This document shows positions 1 through 8,679 of a stretch of DNA of 29,932 nucleotides, piece after piece. Source of the DNA: Spirochaetota bacterium (GTDB taxonomy: Bacteria; Spirochaetota; UBA4802; JAFGJZ01); contig JAEWVM010000055.1 of assembly GCA_023396615.1 (NCBI GenBank), forward strand, positions 1-29,932. Direction: 5' to 3'. A model generated the notes under the pieces. It saw only the letters and a list, made by a program, of their open reading frames with translations. It was not told where the DNA came from and did not search any database. The number at the start of each line of letters is the position of its first letter. Position 1 is the first letter of the stretch. A program made the translations under genes and the position numbers.

Positions 1-662
1 GTCATGGAGTGAGACCATCAGTCGATTTTATTGAGACGGCAATTCAGAAGAAGGTGCCTGTTCTGGTTTCTCCGCTTTCAACTGCGGATTTAATAGATAT
101 ATTGACCAGAAAAATAAGAAATTCTCTTCTGCCGATTGTTAACGTTCATGGAACTCTTGTTGATGTTTTCGGTTTCGGTGTTCTTCTGCTCGGAAAAAGC
201 GGCATCGGGAAAAGTGAAACAGCTCTTGAGCTTATTGAACGCGGTCACAGGCTTATTGCAGATGATATCGTAGAAATAAAAAAGCTTGATGAAAATACCA
301 TCGCAGGTACAGGATCTCATTTGATACGGCATCATATTGAAATCAGGGGTTTGGGCATTCTGAATATACGGGACATTTACGGAATAAGATCAGTTAGAAA
401 CCGGAAAAAAATAGAGTTGATTGTTTCGCTTGAAGAATGGAATTATATGGCTGATTATGACCGTTCAGGAATTGACGAAAATTTTTATGAAATTATCGGC
501 GTAAAAGTTCCTCATGTGCTGCTTCCGGTAAGACCAGGAAGAAATATTCCGATCATAGTGGAAACAGCTGCACTGAATCAACGTCTGAAAAAAATGGGAG
601 TTCATTCAGCACGTGAGCTGGATGCCAAAATTCAAAACTGGATGAGAATGGAGAAGCAGTAA
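1..662 (+). CDS. hprK: HPr kinase/phosphorylase (5' end missing)
   Basis: Bifunctional enzyme that phosphorylates HPr on its regulatory serine and removes that phosphate, linking carbon state to regulation. The frame is open from base 3 with no start, and the visible 220 or so residues match the C-terminal two thirds of a family that is usually 300-330 residues long, so the gene begins outside the window. The GTG at 9 is internal. Visible motifs are the Walker A loop GKSGIGKS (bases about 192-215), the LIADD acidic segment just after it, and the family signature RGLGILN. The stop TAA shares its last base with the ATG of ptsH (TAATG), so the two are translationally coupled. This pairing with HPr makes the assignment firm. 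Confidence 0.96.
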   Translation, partial: HGVRPSVDFIETAIQKKVPVLVSPLSTADLIDILTRKIRNSLLPIVNVHGTLVDVFGFGVLLLGKSGIGKSETALELIERGHRLIADDIVEIKKLDENTIAGTGSHLIRHHIEIRGLGILNIRDIYGIRSVRNRKKIELIVSLEEWNYMADYDRSGIDENFYEIIGVKVPHVLLPVRPGRNIPIIVETAALNQRLKKMGVHSARELDAKIQNWMRMEKQ

Positions 663-943
663 TGTTTGAAAAGGAAATTGTAGTAACTCATGACGCGGGG
701 CTTCATGCTCGTCCGGCAACAATGATAGTTAAAATTGCAATGCAGTACGATTCATGTGAAGTTTATCTGATTAAGGATAAAGATGAAGCGAATGCAAAAT
801 CAATAATGAGCGTTCTTGGTCTTGGAATTTCCACCGGAACAAAGCTTCTTGTAAGAGCTGAAGGTGTAAATGAAACTGAGGTTGTAGAACGCATCTGCAA
901 GCTCATTGAAACAGATTTTGACAAGGATAAAAATGCTCTCTGA
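662..943 (+). CDS. ptsH: HPr phosphocarrier protein of the PTS
   Basis: Small phosphocarrier of 93 residues, the normal HPr size. His15 sits in GLHARPA, the site phosphorylated by enzyme I, and Ser47 in AKSIMS corresponds to regulatory Ser46, the target of the HprK encoded immediately upstream. Both phosphorylation sites are therefore intact. No enzyme I or sugar permease gene is nearby. The setting beside a sensor kinase and a sigma-54 activator suggests a regulatory as well as a transport role (inference). It overlaps the next gene by one base (TGATG). Confidence 0.96.
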   Translation: MFEKEIVVTHDAGLHARPATMIVKIAMQYDSCEVYLIKDKDEANAKSIMSVLGLGISTGTKLLVRAEGVNETEVVERICKLIETDFDKDKNAL

Positions 944-2760
944 TGAGAGTTGCGGCGGATATCCGGTTATCACTGGTTAAATTAAAATCTTTATTTATAT
1001 CGTATTCAAAAAAAGCCAAACCGATTGATTATGTCGTCGTAATTGGTCTTCTTTTCTTTTGCTCGATTGTCGTAATTGGTCTGTTTCCGCGCGTGTCTCC
1101 GGACGGAGATGATTATTATTTTGTCAATGTTTTGATGGCAGTTCCGATAATAATCGCCCTTTATCTAATATTTGTTTCATTTAAGCGCCGGGCTCAAAAA
1201 GATTTTACGCCTAAAGATACTAGTATACGGACAAAGATTGCACTCGTTTTTATGTCTATAGCAATTCTTCCTTCTTTGCCCGTGATCATTGCTACCAATT
1301 CACTTGTTAACCGCGGAATCGGAAATCTGATATCGAGTAATACCCGAGAAGCCTTGGATCACGGAATTAATTTAGCTTCTGAAAAAACAATAATATTGGC
1401 AGAAGAAGTATCTGCAAAGTCTCAAAGCCTTAAACTGATGGTTGATGCAGGTATAATAAATCCGGATTCTGAGGCCAGCCGGACTTTTATTTCCAACGAT
1501 GCGGCTAAGAATGGATTTGTTTTTTTAATGTATGATGTTAAACGGAAAGGTCAGTGGGGAAACCTGATAGAAAGAATGTCTTTTGATTCGGGTGATGTGA
1601 AGTTTTCTGATGAAGTCGGCAAATTTCTGCGTGTTAATGACTTTTCAAGCGGTATTGAACTTTCAAGAATTTCTGTCGACAACAATGATCTAATAGTTTC
1701 AAGTTATTATCATCACCCTTATTTGTTTGTGTATTACAGACATATTCCGGATAATGTTAAAAATGAAATTAATTATCTGAGAAGAGCCCGTATGCTTCAT
1801 AATGATAAGGAAGCACTTCTTCCGGCAATTAAATCAGGGATAGGAATATTTCTTCTTGTGATATCACTAGCGATTGTCGGAGTTTCATCTATTGGAGCCG
1901 TTTTTCTGGCGAAAAATATTACCCGTCCGGTATTTGAACTTGCAAAGTCGGCAGAAAAAGTAGCAAAAGGCGATTTTGATTTTGTTCTTGAGCGGAAATC
2001 TACCGATGAATTGGGATATTTGTTTAATTCCTTTAATCAGATGGTTTCTGAATTAAAAGAAACACGCGAAAAAACCGCTCAGATTGAAAGACTTAAAGCC
2101 TGGAATCAGGTTTCTCGAAGACTTATTCACGAGATAAAGAATCCTCTAACTCCGATACGGTTGTCTGCAGAAAGAATGAAACGGAAGCTGAGTGATGAGA
2201 ACGCTGATATTAAAAAAATAGTTTCGTCTGCTTCCGAAACCATAATGGAAGAAGTGGATTCTCTTCAGCATATCATGAAAGAGTTTACTGATTATGCCCG
2301 TCTTCCGGAAGCTGATCCGAAAATGAATGACTTAAATGAACTTATTATTTCATGTGTTAAGTTTTATGAGGGTCATGAAAAAATAAGATTTGTTCTTGAG
2401 CTTGATGAAAAACTGCCTGTCTTTGCTTTTGATAAACATCTGCTGCGTCAGGCATTTATAAATTTAATAAAAAATTCGATTGAAGCCATGGATTATTCCG
2501 GAACAATTGTAATTGCAACAAGTGTTTTTGCTGATAATATAAAAATATATTTTAAAGACACTGGTTGCGGTATTGACGAAAATCTGATAGCAAATATATT
2601 TGAACCTACTTTTACCAGAAAAATTGGCGGAAGCGGACTGGGTCTTGCTATAGTTAAAAAAATTATATTTGAGCATAACGGCGGAATCGAATGCCGCTCT
2701 CCCTTAAACGAGGGCGCCGAATTTGAAATCACACTGCCTTTGAAGGTGATTAATGGCTAA
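943..2760 (+). CDS. NtrY-like membrane sensor histidine kinase
   Basis: Membrane histidine kinase of 605 residues, expected to autophosphorylate and pass phosphate to the regulator encoded next. Hydrophobic segments lie at about residues 30-48, 58-80, 97-118 and 299-324, with a roughly 180-residue extracytoplasmic sensor region between the last two. A HAMP linker follows (about 325-378). The HisKA motif has His396 in IHEIKNPLTP. The ATPase domain carries an N-box (INLIKNSIEA), a G1 box (DTGCGI) and a G2 box (GGSGLGLAI). The topology resembles NtrY, but I see no PAS domain between HAMP and the kinase core, so it is shorter than classical NtrY. Its 3' end overlaps the next gene by 8 bases. The signal sensed is unknown. 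Confidence 0.9.
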   Translation: MRVAADIRLSLVKLKSLFISYSKKAKPIDYVVVIGLLFFCSIVVIGLFPRVSPDGDDYYFVNVLMAVPIIIALYLIFVSFKRRAQKDFTPKDTSIRTKIALVFMSIAILPSLPVIIATNSLVNRGIGNLISSNTREALDHGINLASEKTIILAEEVSAKSQSLKLMVDAGIINPDSEASRTFISNDAAKNGFVFLMYDVKRKGQWGNLIERMSFDSGDVKFSDEVGKFLRVNDFSSGIELSRISVDNNDLIVSSYYHHPYLFVYYRHIPDNVKNEINYLRRARMLHNDKEALLPAIKSGIGIFLLVISLAIVGVSSIGAVFLAKNITRPVFELAKSAEKVAKGDFDFVLERKSTDELGYLFNSFNQMVSELKETREKTAQIERLKAWNQVSRRLIHEIKNPLTPIRLSAERMKRKLSDENADIKKIVSSASETIMEEVDSLQHIMKEFTDYARLPEADPKMNDLNELIISCVKFYEGHEKIRFVLELDEKLPVFAFDKHLLRQAFINLIKNSIEAMDYSGTIVIATSVFADNIKIYFKDTGCGIDENLIANIFEPTFTRKIGGSGLGLAIVKKIIFEHNGGIECRSPLNEGAEFEITLPLKVING

Positions 2761-4123
2761 GATATTTTTAGTTGATGACGAGCCGAACATTATAAAGGTT
2801 CTTTCCCAGATTCTTCAGGATGAAGAACATATTATTTATTCTGCCTCAAACGGAGCTGAAGCTCTTGAGTTTTTGAAAAAAAATGAACCGGATCTTATAT
2901 TTCTTGATGTTTGGCTGCCTGATGCTGACGGACTTCAGCTTCTTGAAACAATAAAAAAAGAAAAACCGGATATTGCTGTTATTATGATAAGCGGTCATGG
3001 TTCAATAGATATTGCTGTAAAATCAACCAAAATAGGCGCATATGATTTTTTAGAGAAACCGCCTTCTCTTGAGAGGATTGTAACGGTTGTCAATAATGCT
3101 CTTGAGTCCGTTCGACTAAAACGCGAAAATCTCAAGCTTCGAAAAGAATCAAGGCTTGAAGATGAAATGATCGGAAAATCCCTGCTTATGGAAGAAATTC
3201 GCGAAATTATAGAAAAAGCGGCGGCCACTAACGCAAGAGTTTTTATTACCGGAAAAAACGGAACAGGGAAAGAGCTTATAGCGAAAGCAATTTATAGAAA
3301 ATCCAAAAGAAGTGATAAACCTTTTATAAAAGTAAATTGTGCTGCTATTCCTGACGAGCTTATTGAAAGTGAGCTTTTCGGTCATGAGAAGGGAGCATTT
3401 ACAGGTGCTATCGCGAGAAGAATCGGAAAATTTGAACAAGCTGATGGCGGAACACTTTTCCTTGATGAAATATGCGATATGAGCGCTTCCGCTCAGGCAA
3501 AAGTCCTTCGGGTGCTTCAGGAACAGGAACTTGAAAGAGTAGGCGGAACCGAAACTATTAAGGTTGACGTGCGTATAATTTCTGCAACAAATATCGATGT
3601 AAAGAAAGCTGTCGAAAAAAATGAATTCAGGGAAGATTTGTACTACAGGCTTAATGTTATTCCGATTCATATACCTTCGTTATCTGAAAGGAAAGAAGAT
3701 ATCCATGATCTGGTATGTTATTTTATGAAAAAGTTTTCAGAGGAACATGGAATTGTTGAAAAGCGTATAAGTGCAAGCGGTATGGATTTTCTTTCTCATT
3801 ATGCATGGCCCGGAAATATACGTGAGCTGAAAAATCTAATGGAACGTGCAAGCATCATGATCCCGTCAGATGAAATCGGTGCTGATGATCTGAAGAAATA
3901 CGTTGAGGCGAATGAATCATATCAGGAAATTTATATGACTGATAAATCTTCGCTTAAGCTGGCCAAGGAAGACTTTGAAAAAAAATACATAGAAACAGCT
4001 CTTGAGAAAAATAAAGGAAACATAACTTTAACCGCTAAAGATATCGGGATTGAGAGAACAAATCTGCATAGAAAGATTAAGCAGTATAATATTGAGAATT
4101 CAGGATATTCTGATGATGAATAA
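2753..4123 (+). CDS. NtrX/NtrC-family sigma-54-dependent response regulator
   Basis: Response regulator of 456 residues that activates sigma-54 RNA polymerase. Order of domains: receiver (1 to about 120, phospho-acceptor Asp52 in FLDVWLP, acidic pair DDE at 8-10, Lys102 near EKPP); AAA+ domain with Walker A GKNGTGKE (167-174), sigma-54 contact loop GAFTGA (214-219) and Walker B TLFLDE (234-239); C-terminal Fis-type helix-turn-helix (about 415-450). The start ATG lies inside the kinase gene (8-base overlap), the usual arrangement for a cognate pair. An intact GAFTGA implies that the genome encodes RpoN. The NtrX assignment rests on the NtrY-like partner; plain NtrC family is the safe call. Confidence 0.93.
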   Translation: MAKIFLVDDEPNIIKVLSQILQDEEHIIYSASNGAEALEFLKKNEPDLIFLDVWLPDADGLQLLETIKKEKPDIAVIMISGHGSIDIAVKSTKIGAYDFLEKPPSLERIVTVVNNALESVRLKRENLKLRKESRLEDEMIGKSLLMEEIREIIEKAAATNARVFITGKNGTGKELIAKAIYRKSKRSDKPFIKVNCAAIPDELIESELFGHEKGAFTGAIARRIGKFEQADGGTLFLDEICDMSASAQAKVLRVLQEQELERVGGTETIKVDVRIISATNIDVKKAVEKNEFREDLYYRLNVIPIHIPSLSERKEDIHDLVCYFMKKFSEEHGIVEKRISASGMDFLSHYAWPGNIRELKNLMERASIMIPSDEIGADDLKKYVEANESYQEIYMTDKSSLKLAKEDFEKKYIETALEKNKGNITLTAKDIGIERTNLHRKIKQYNIENSGYSDDE

Positions 4124-4757
4124 TCTCATCGAACATCTTCAAAATTATACAAAACAAAAATGTCCGACTATTCTAATCGGCAAAAATTCTGATGATTATG
4201 CTTATGTATTCAATTGGCTGAAATCTAAAACCGTTTCTGTAACAAAGCCTGATGTAAAAGAATCCGCACCTAAGGGTTTTTGTTCATCGTGTCCTGCAAA
4301 CAGTGAAAAACGCGAGGCGGTTGGTTCCGGTGAAAACGGAATAATGATCATTATGAATGAACCTGAACTTTTTTCAAAAATTGAAAAACAGACATTTAAG
4401 AATGATGCTGACGAAGTATTTGATAATATTCTTTCAAAAGCGCTGGCAATATCCAAAAATGAAACTTATATTACTCATCTGGTCAAGTGCATTGAAATAG
4501 ATTCAAAGTTTCAAAGAAGCCGAATAATGCAAAACTGCATAAATCATCTTAGAGAAGAAATCGCATCCGTTAATCCGCGTATAATTCTGGTTATGGGTGA
4601 TTTTTTATCGATAAAAAAACTAGCTATGGAAAACCGCGATATAAGCTGGTTCAGTATTTCTCATCCTCTGATTATGGCTAAAAATCCTTCGTTGAAAAAG
4701 GAAGCATGGACAACACTGAAGACAATGCTTGATACAATGAAAGAAACAGATCAATGA
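4113..4757 (+). CDS. Uracil-DNA glycosylase family-4-like protein, catalytic motif altered
   Basis: A protein of 214 residues that resembles the Fe-S uracil-DNA glycosylases but is not a canonical member. All four candidate cluster cysteines are present with family spacing: Cys57-x2-Cys60 and Cys126-x15-Cys142. A C-terminal SISHPLI segment (about 181-187) matches the HP motif, and RIILVMGD matches the conserved strand before it. The N-terminal GEAPG-type active-site motif is not recognisable; the equivalent stretch reads MNEPELF (about 81-87). Uracil excision is therefore doubtful. I chose the ATG at 4113 because AGGA precedes it by 7 bases; the frame extends upstream inside the regulator gene. 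It overlaps that gene by 11 bases and priA by 4, so translation is coupled on both sides. Confidence 0.72.
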   Translation: MMNNLIEHLQNYTKQKCPTILIGKNSDDYAYVFNWLKSKTVSVTKPDVKESAPKGFCSSCPANSEKREAVGSGENGIMIIMNEPELFSKIEKQTFKNDADEVFDNILSKALAISKNETYITHLVKCIEIDSKFQRSRIMQNCINHLREEIASVNPRIILVMGDFLSIKKLAMENRDISWFSISHPLIMAKNPSLKKEAWTTLKTMLDTMKETDQ

Positions 4758-6676
4758 AATATGCAGACGTAATTCTACCAATTCCTTCAGATAATATTTT
4801 TACATATAGAATTCCTGAAGATATGAAACTTGACAAGGGGTTTCGTGTTGTTGTTCCGCTTGGATCATCAGGAAGAACAGTTACCGGTTTTGTAACAGGT
4901 ATTAAAAATGATGTTCAGGAGTCATCTTTTGAAATTAAATATATAAAAAAATCTCTTGATACAGAGGCTGTTTTTGATGATTCTGTTTTGTCTCTTGCAT
5001 CATTTATAGCGGAGAATTATTCGTGTTCAAAGGGTGAAGCTTTTGATGTTATTCTTCCTTCAACTAAATCCTCAGATGAAGAAGCTGATTACGCCGATAC
5101 GGAAAATTTCAGTATAGAGCTTTCGAAATCACAGAATGCGGTATATGAAGCAATAAAGGATGATTCAGGAACCCATCTTATTCATGGAATTACAGGCAGC
5201 GGAAAAACAGAGCTTTATCTCAAGCTCGCCGAAAATGAATTATCAATGGGTAAAAGCGTTATAATACTGCTTCCGGAAATATCTCTCTCATGGCAGATTT
5301 TCTCAAGAATAAAAGCAGTATTCAGCGATAATGCCGTTTTATATCACAGCGCACTTACTCCGAAACAGAAAATGAAAAGCTGGCTTTCGTTTTACAAAGG
5401 AAACGCTAAAATAGCAGTAGGTACAAGATCGGCAGTATTTATGCAGTCACCTGATTTATCTATGATTATAGTTGATGAAGAACATGATGCTTCTTATAAA
5501 GAGCACTCCGTACCCAGGTATAATGCAAAGCGGATTGCAATTCATAGAATGAAATCTGCAAACGGAAAAACAATACTCGGCAGTGCGACTCCTTCCGCTG
5601 AAAGTTACTATGCAGCGAAATGCGGAATTATGAAAATGCATACACTCAATGAACGGTATTCGAATGTTGATCTTCCGGTTATTGATATAGTCGATTATCC
5701 GGATAAGGGAATACTTTCAAATGCGTTAAAGAATGCAGTTTATGAAACCGCTAAACGAAAAATGCAGTCAGTCCTTCTTCTGAACAGAAGAGGATATTCC
5801 CCGACTGTTCAGTGTTCTTCATGCGGTGAACAGGTCAAATGTGATGACTGTTCTGTTAATATGACATACCATAAAAAAGGATCGCTGGTGTGTCATTATT
5901 GCGGTAAGGAAATTTCAATTATCGAAAAATGCCCTGCCTGCGGCGGCGAATTGAAGTATGTCGGAAGCGGAACACAGAAAGCTGAAGATATTATTTCAGA
6001 TGAATTCCGCGATTTGCGTATATTCCGTTTAGATCAGGATTCAGCACGTAAAAAGAAGACAGTGCCGGAGATGATTGAAAAAATGAAAGCCTCGGAAATT
6101 GATATTCTTCTTGGGACTCAGATGATTTCAAAAGGATTTGATTTTCCTAAACTTGCTTTATCGGCAGTTATTAATGCTGATATAGGTTTGGGGGTTCCTG
6201 ATTTCCGTTCCTCTGAAAGAATTTTTTCTCTTTTGACTCAATTGGCCGGCAGATGCGGTAGAAGAGGGGAGCAGGGAAAGGTTATAATTCAAACTAAGGA
6301 TATTTCAAATCCATTGTTTAAATATATAAAATCACATGATTATATTTCTTTTATAGAGCGTGAACTTTCAATCAGAAAAGCGCTTTCTTATCCGCCATTT
6401 TCATTTTTGCTTAGATTAATAGTCAAAGGTGAAAACGAAGAAAAGGTAATTGAAAAATCAATTGAACTTGAAAATTATTTAAAGCAGAACATTCCTGATT
6501 CTGTGAATATGCTTGGTCCAGCTCCGGCGCCGATTGAAAAACTTGGAAAAAATTACAGATATCATTTTATTCTCAAATCAAAACAGCGTAAGGAACTTGT
6601 TTCAGTTTCAAAATCAGTAAAAAATATAAGCGGGATCAAAATCGATATAGATCTTGATCCCGTTGACCTTCTTTAA
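4754..6676 (+). CDS. priA: Primosomal protein N', replication restart helicase
   Basis: DEAH-type 3'-5' helicase that reloads the replisome at stalled forks. Length is 640 residues, shorter than the roughly 730 of E. coli PriA. The N-terminal 3'-end-binding domain begins at once (YADVILPIP). Motifs in order: Walker A GITGSGKT (145-152), Walker B DEEH (241-244), motif III GSATPS, then a zinc region of paired CxxC motifs inserted between helicase motifs (CSSCG, CDDC, CHYCG, CPACGG), and C-terminal motifs GTQMISKGFDFP and QLAGRCGRR. The ATGA overlap couples it to the UDG-like gene, placing it last in the hprK operon. It converges on rlmI with only 4 bases between the stop codons. Confidence 0.97.
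   Translation: MKYADVILPIPSDNIFTYRIPEDMKLDKGFRVVVPLGSSGRTVTGFVTGIKNDVQESSFEIKYIKKSLDTEAVFDDSVLSLASFIAENYSCSKGEAFDVILPSTKSSDEEADYADTENFSIELSKSQNAVYEAIKDDSGTHLIHGITGSGKTELYLKLAENELSMGKSVIILLPEISLSWQIFSRIKAVFSDNAVLYHSALTPKQKMKSWLSFYKGNAKIAVGTRSAVFMQSPDLSMIIVDEEHDASYKEHSVPRYNAKRIAIHRMKSANGKTILGSATPSAESYYAAKCGIMKMHTLNERYSNVDLPVIDIVDYPDKGILSNALKNAVYETAKRKMQSVLLLNRRGYSPTVQCSSCGEQVKCDDCSVNMTYHKKGSLVCHYCGKEISIIEKCPACGGELKYVGSGTQKAEDIISDEFRDLRIFRLDQDSARKKKTVPEMIEKMKASEIDILLGTQMISKGFDFPKLALSAVINADIGLGVPDFRSSERIFSLLTQLAGRCGRRGEQGKVIIQTKDISNPLFKYIKSHDYISFIERELSIRKALSYPPFSFLLRLIVKGENEEKVIEKSIELENYLKQNIPDSVNMLGPAPAPIEKLGKNYRYHFILKSKQRKELVSVSKSVKNISGIKIDIDLDPVDLL
6631..6662 (+). terminator. Possible weak terminator hairpin in the priA 3' end
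   Basis: A 9-bp inverted repeat, CGGGATCAA and TTGATCCCG, with a 14-base loop lies inside the last codons of priA. It is followed by TTGACCTTCTTT, which is only moderately T-rich. No better terminator exists before the convergent rlmI gene, so this may attenuate the long + operon, but the loop is large and the T-tract poor. Confidence 0.25.
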
Positions 6677-6680
6677 GTTC

Positions 6681-7841
6681 TTATTCTACTATAAGAAGTA
6701 TCGCTTTTAGATATTCAGTTTCAGGGTGATAAATATTAACCGGATGATCGGCAGGATGAGAATGCTTGCCTATGATATATGCGTTTCTTTTTGCGTCAAG
6801 AGCAGCTCCGAAAATGATTTTTTGAAAAAGATCCATATTTATAAAACGCGAACATGAGCAGGTTAGTACAATGCGGTTTGGAGCGCAGCGTTTAAAAACA
6901 TTCATGTTAACGTCCTTATAGCCCCTGCATCCCTTATCAATCCCACCCTTGCTTTTTACGAATGCAGGTGGATCGATTATAATAATGTCTTCGTTGAAGT
7001 CTCTTGATCTAATCAGATCGAAAATATCAGCCTTAATTGTATCATGTTTATCTTCGAATCCGTTTAAGATTGCTGTTTTATCAGCTATTTCTAGTGCATC
7101 AGCGGAGATATCAACTGATATCGCTTTGTGAGCTCCGCCCGCTATTGCGGCAAAAGAAAAACCGCCTGTATAACTGAATAGATTAAGAACGCTTCTTCCT
7201 GAAGATATATTCTTTATGAGTTTTCTGTTTTCTCTCTGGTCAATGAAGAATCCGGTTTTCTGACCAGTCTTGATATCAATAGGGTATTTTATTCCATGTT
7301 CTGTGATTTCAACTTCGTCAGGAGTTTCTCCGTAAATCTGACCGGTTTGCGCGTTCACACCTTCAAGTTTTCTTCCTGCATGATCGCTTTTTTCGTATAT
7401 TGACTTCGGTTTTAATTCGTCAACTAAAATAGAAATTATTTTATCTTTAAGCAGATCTGCACCAAGTGTCAATGATTGTATTGATAGATGAGATGCAAAA
7501 GAATCGGCAATGAACCCCGGGATATTGTCGGCTTCGGAAAATATAAGCCGGAAGGCATCTGTATCTTCATGAACGCGGGCAATCTTTCTGCGCAGTATAG
7601 CGGAATGGATATTTTTCAACAGCACGGAATCAGTAAATTTTTCACCAAGACACATGACTCTTGCTGCGATCTGTGTTTTTGAATTGTAATATGCTGAACC
7701 TATAAAAACGCCGGATGAGGTGATAACATCGGCTATTTCGCCGTCATTAGCATCGGATTCTTTTACTGCACCTGAGAAAATCCATTTATTGCCTGCAATA
7801 ACAGATTTTTCTCTTCCTTTATTTAATATTATTTTTGACAA
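6681..7841 (-). CDS. rlmI: RlmI-type class I SAM-dependent 23S rRNA methyltransferase
   Basis: Cytosine-5 rRNA methyltransferase of the RlmI family (COG1092 type), 386 residues. An N-terminal PUA domain (1 to about 75) is followed by a Rossmann SAM domain with motif I VLNLFSYTGGFSF (218-230), acidic VDIS (243-246), motif IV DPPAF (290-294) and a TCSCS segment (327-331) carrying the likely catalytic cysteine. GQKTGFFIDQR (193-203) is the family hallmark. The start is TTG at 7841, supported by AAGAG six bases upstream and an alignment-like N terminus. It is the last gene of the fliD operon, 18 bases after the preceding stop. The exact target base is inferred from the family. Confidence 0.88.
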   Translation of the reverse strand: MSKIILNKGREKSVIAGNKWIFSGAVKESDANDGEIADVITSSGVFIGSAYYNSKTQIAARVMCLGEKFTDSVLLKNIHSAILRRKIARVHEDTDAFRLIFSEADNIPGFIADSFASHLSIQSLTLGADLLKDKIISILVDELKPKSIYEKSDHAGRKLEGVNAQTGQIYGETPDEVEITEHGIKYPIDIKTGQKTGFFIDQRENRKLIKNISSGRSVLNLFSYTGGFSFAAIAGGAHKAISVDISADALEIADKTAILNGFEDKHDTIKADIFDLIRSRDFNEDIIIIDPPAFVKSKGGIDKGCRGYKDVNMNVFKRCAPNRIVLTCSCSRFINMDLFQKIIFGAALDAKRNAYIIGKHSHPADHPVNIYHPETEYLKAILLIVE

Positions 7842-7859
7842 GTTAATCTCTTTTAATTG

Positions 7860-8669
7860 TTATCTTTTTTTCTTTGCTTCTTCTTTTTTCTTTTCTTCCT
7901 GATCAAAACGCTGACGCAGAGCGTCGATTACAGTTTTATTTTTTTCTGCTTCTTCACTTTCTCCGTAAATAACATTAATTTGACGTAAAGAAGAAAGAAG
8001 CCATATTGCTTTTTTTATATCTTCAGGAGCCTGAGTAGAAAGTTCGTACTTGTTCCTGACGTTTTTAGCCGCTTCTTCCAGTGTTCTTTTGCACAGGTTG
8101 AGAAGATCTTCCCTGTCTCTGTAAAATTCGGAACGGAAATTTCTAAACTGTTCAATTGTTGCGAAATTAATAAAATTTTTGATAAGATTTGCTATTTTCG
8201 CGTGATTGTCGACAAAATGCCATTTATGCTTTGAATCACTTCCGAAATTATCTACGAGTGTATCGTATACAAATATCATCTTTTTCATCAGTTCGAGAGT
8301 CTGACGGATATTAAATTTCTCAATCTTCATAAGATAATCTTTATTTTCTGAAAGGGGTCTGTCAAAATCACTGCCGACAACTTCTTCAAGCATGATTAAC
8401 AAATTAGAATACGCTTTACGCGCTTTTTCCTGAGATGCGGAATCTTTAATTCCCATGATGTCATTCGATAGATCGCTTATATGAAGATAGATGGGAATCA
8501 TTTTAAGATAAGTATCCGCAAGTTCCAGCGAATAGTATGCAGAAATTGAAGGATGCTTTTTTTTCTTATCAGAAATCTCTTTTATGAGTTTCTCGTATTT
8601 TATCAGATTCGCCTTATCATCTTTTGACGCTTCATTAAACCGTGATTTATCTTCTTTGCTGATTGCCAT
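7860..8669 (-). CDS. Hypothetical helical protein in the fliD operon
   Basis: A protein of 269 residues that I do not recognise. It has no signal peptide or membrane segment, is rich in Lys, Glu and Asp, and looks almost entirely alpha-helical. It ends in a highly charged coiled tail (EEKKKEEAKKKR). It lies between another unknown gene (10 bases upstream) and rlmI (18 bases downstream) in the operon headed by fliD. A flagellum-linked cytoplasmic role such as chaperone or assembly factor is possible from context only. The ATG at 8669 has only a modest ribosome site (GGGTAAG). Confidence 0.75.
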   Translation of the reverse strand: MAISKEDKSRFNEASKDDKANLIKYEKLIKEISDKKKKHPSISAYYSLELADTYLKMIPIYLHISDLSNDIMGIKDSASQEKARKAYSNLLIMLEEVVGSDFDRPLSENKDYLMKIEKFNIRQTLELMKKMIFVYDTLVDNFGSDSKHKWHFVDNHAKIANLIKNFINFATIEQFRNFRSEFYRDREDLLNLCKRTLEEAAKNVRNKYELSTQAPEDIKKAIWLLSSLRQINVIYGESEEAEKNKTVIDALRQRFDQEEKKKEEAKKKR

Positions 8670-8679
8670 GACTTACCCG

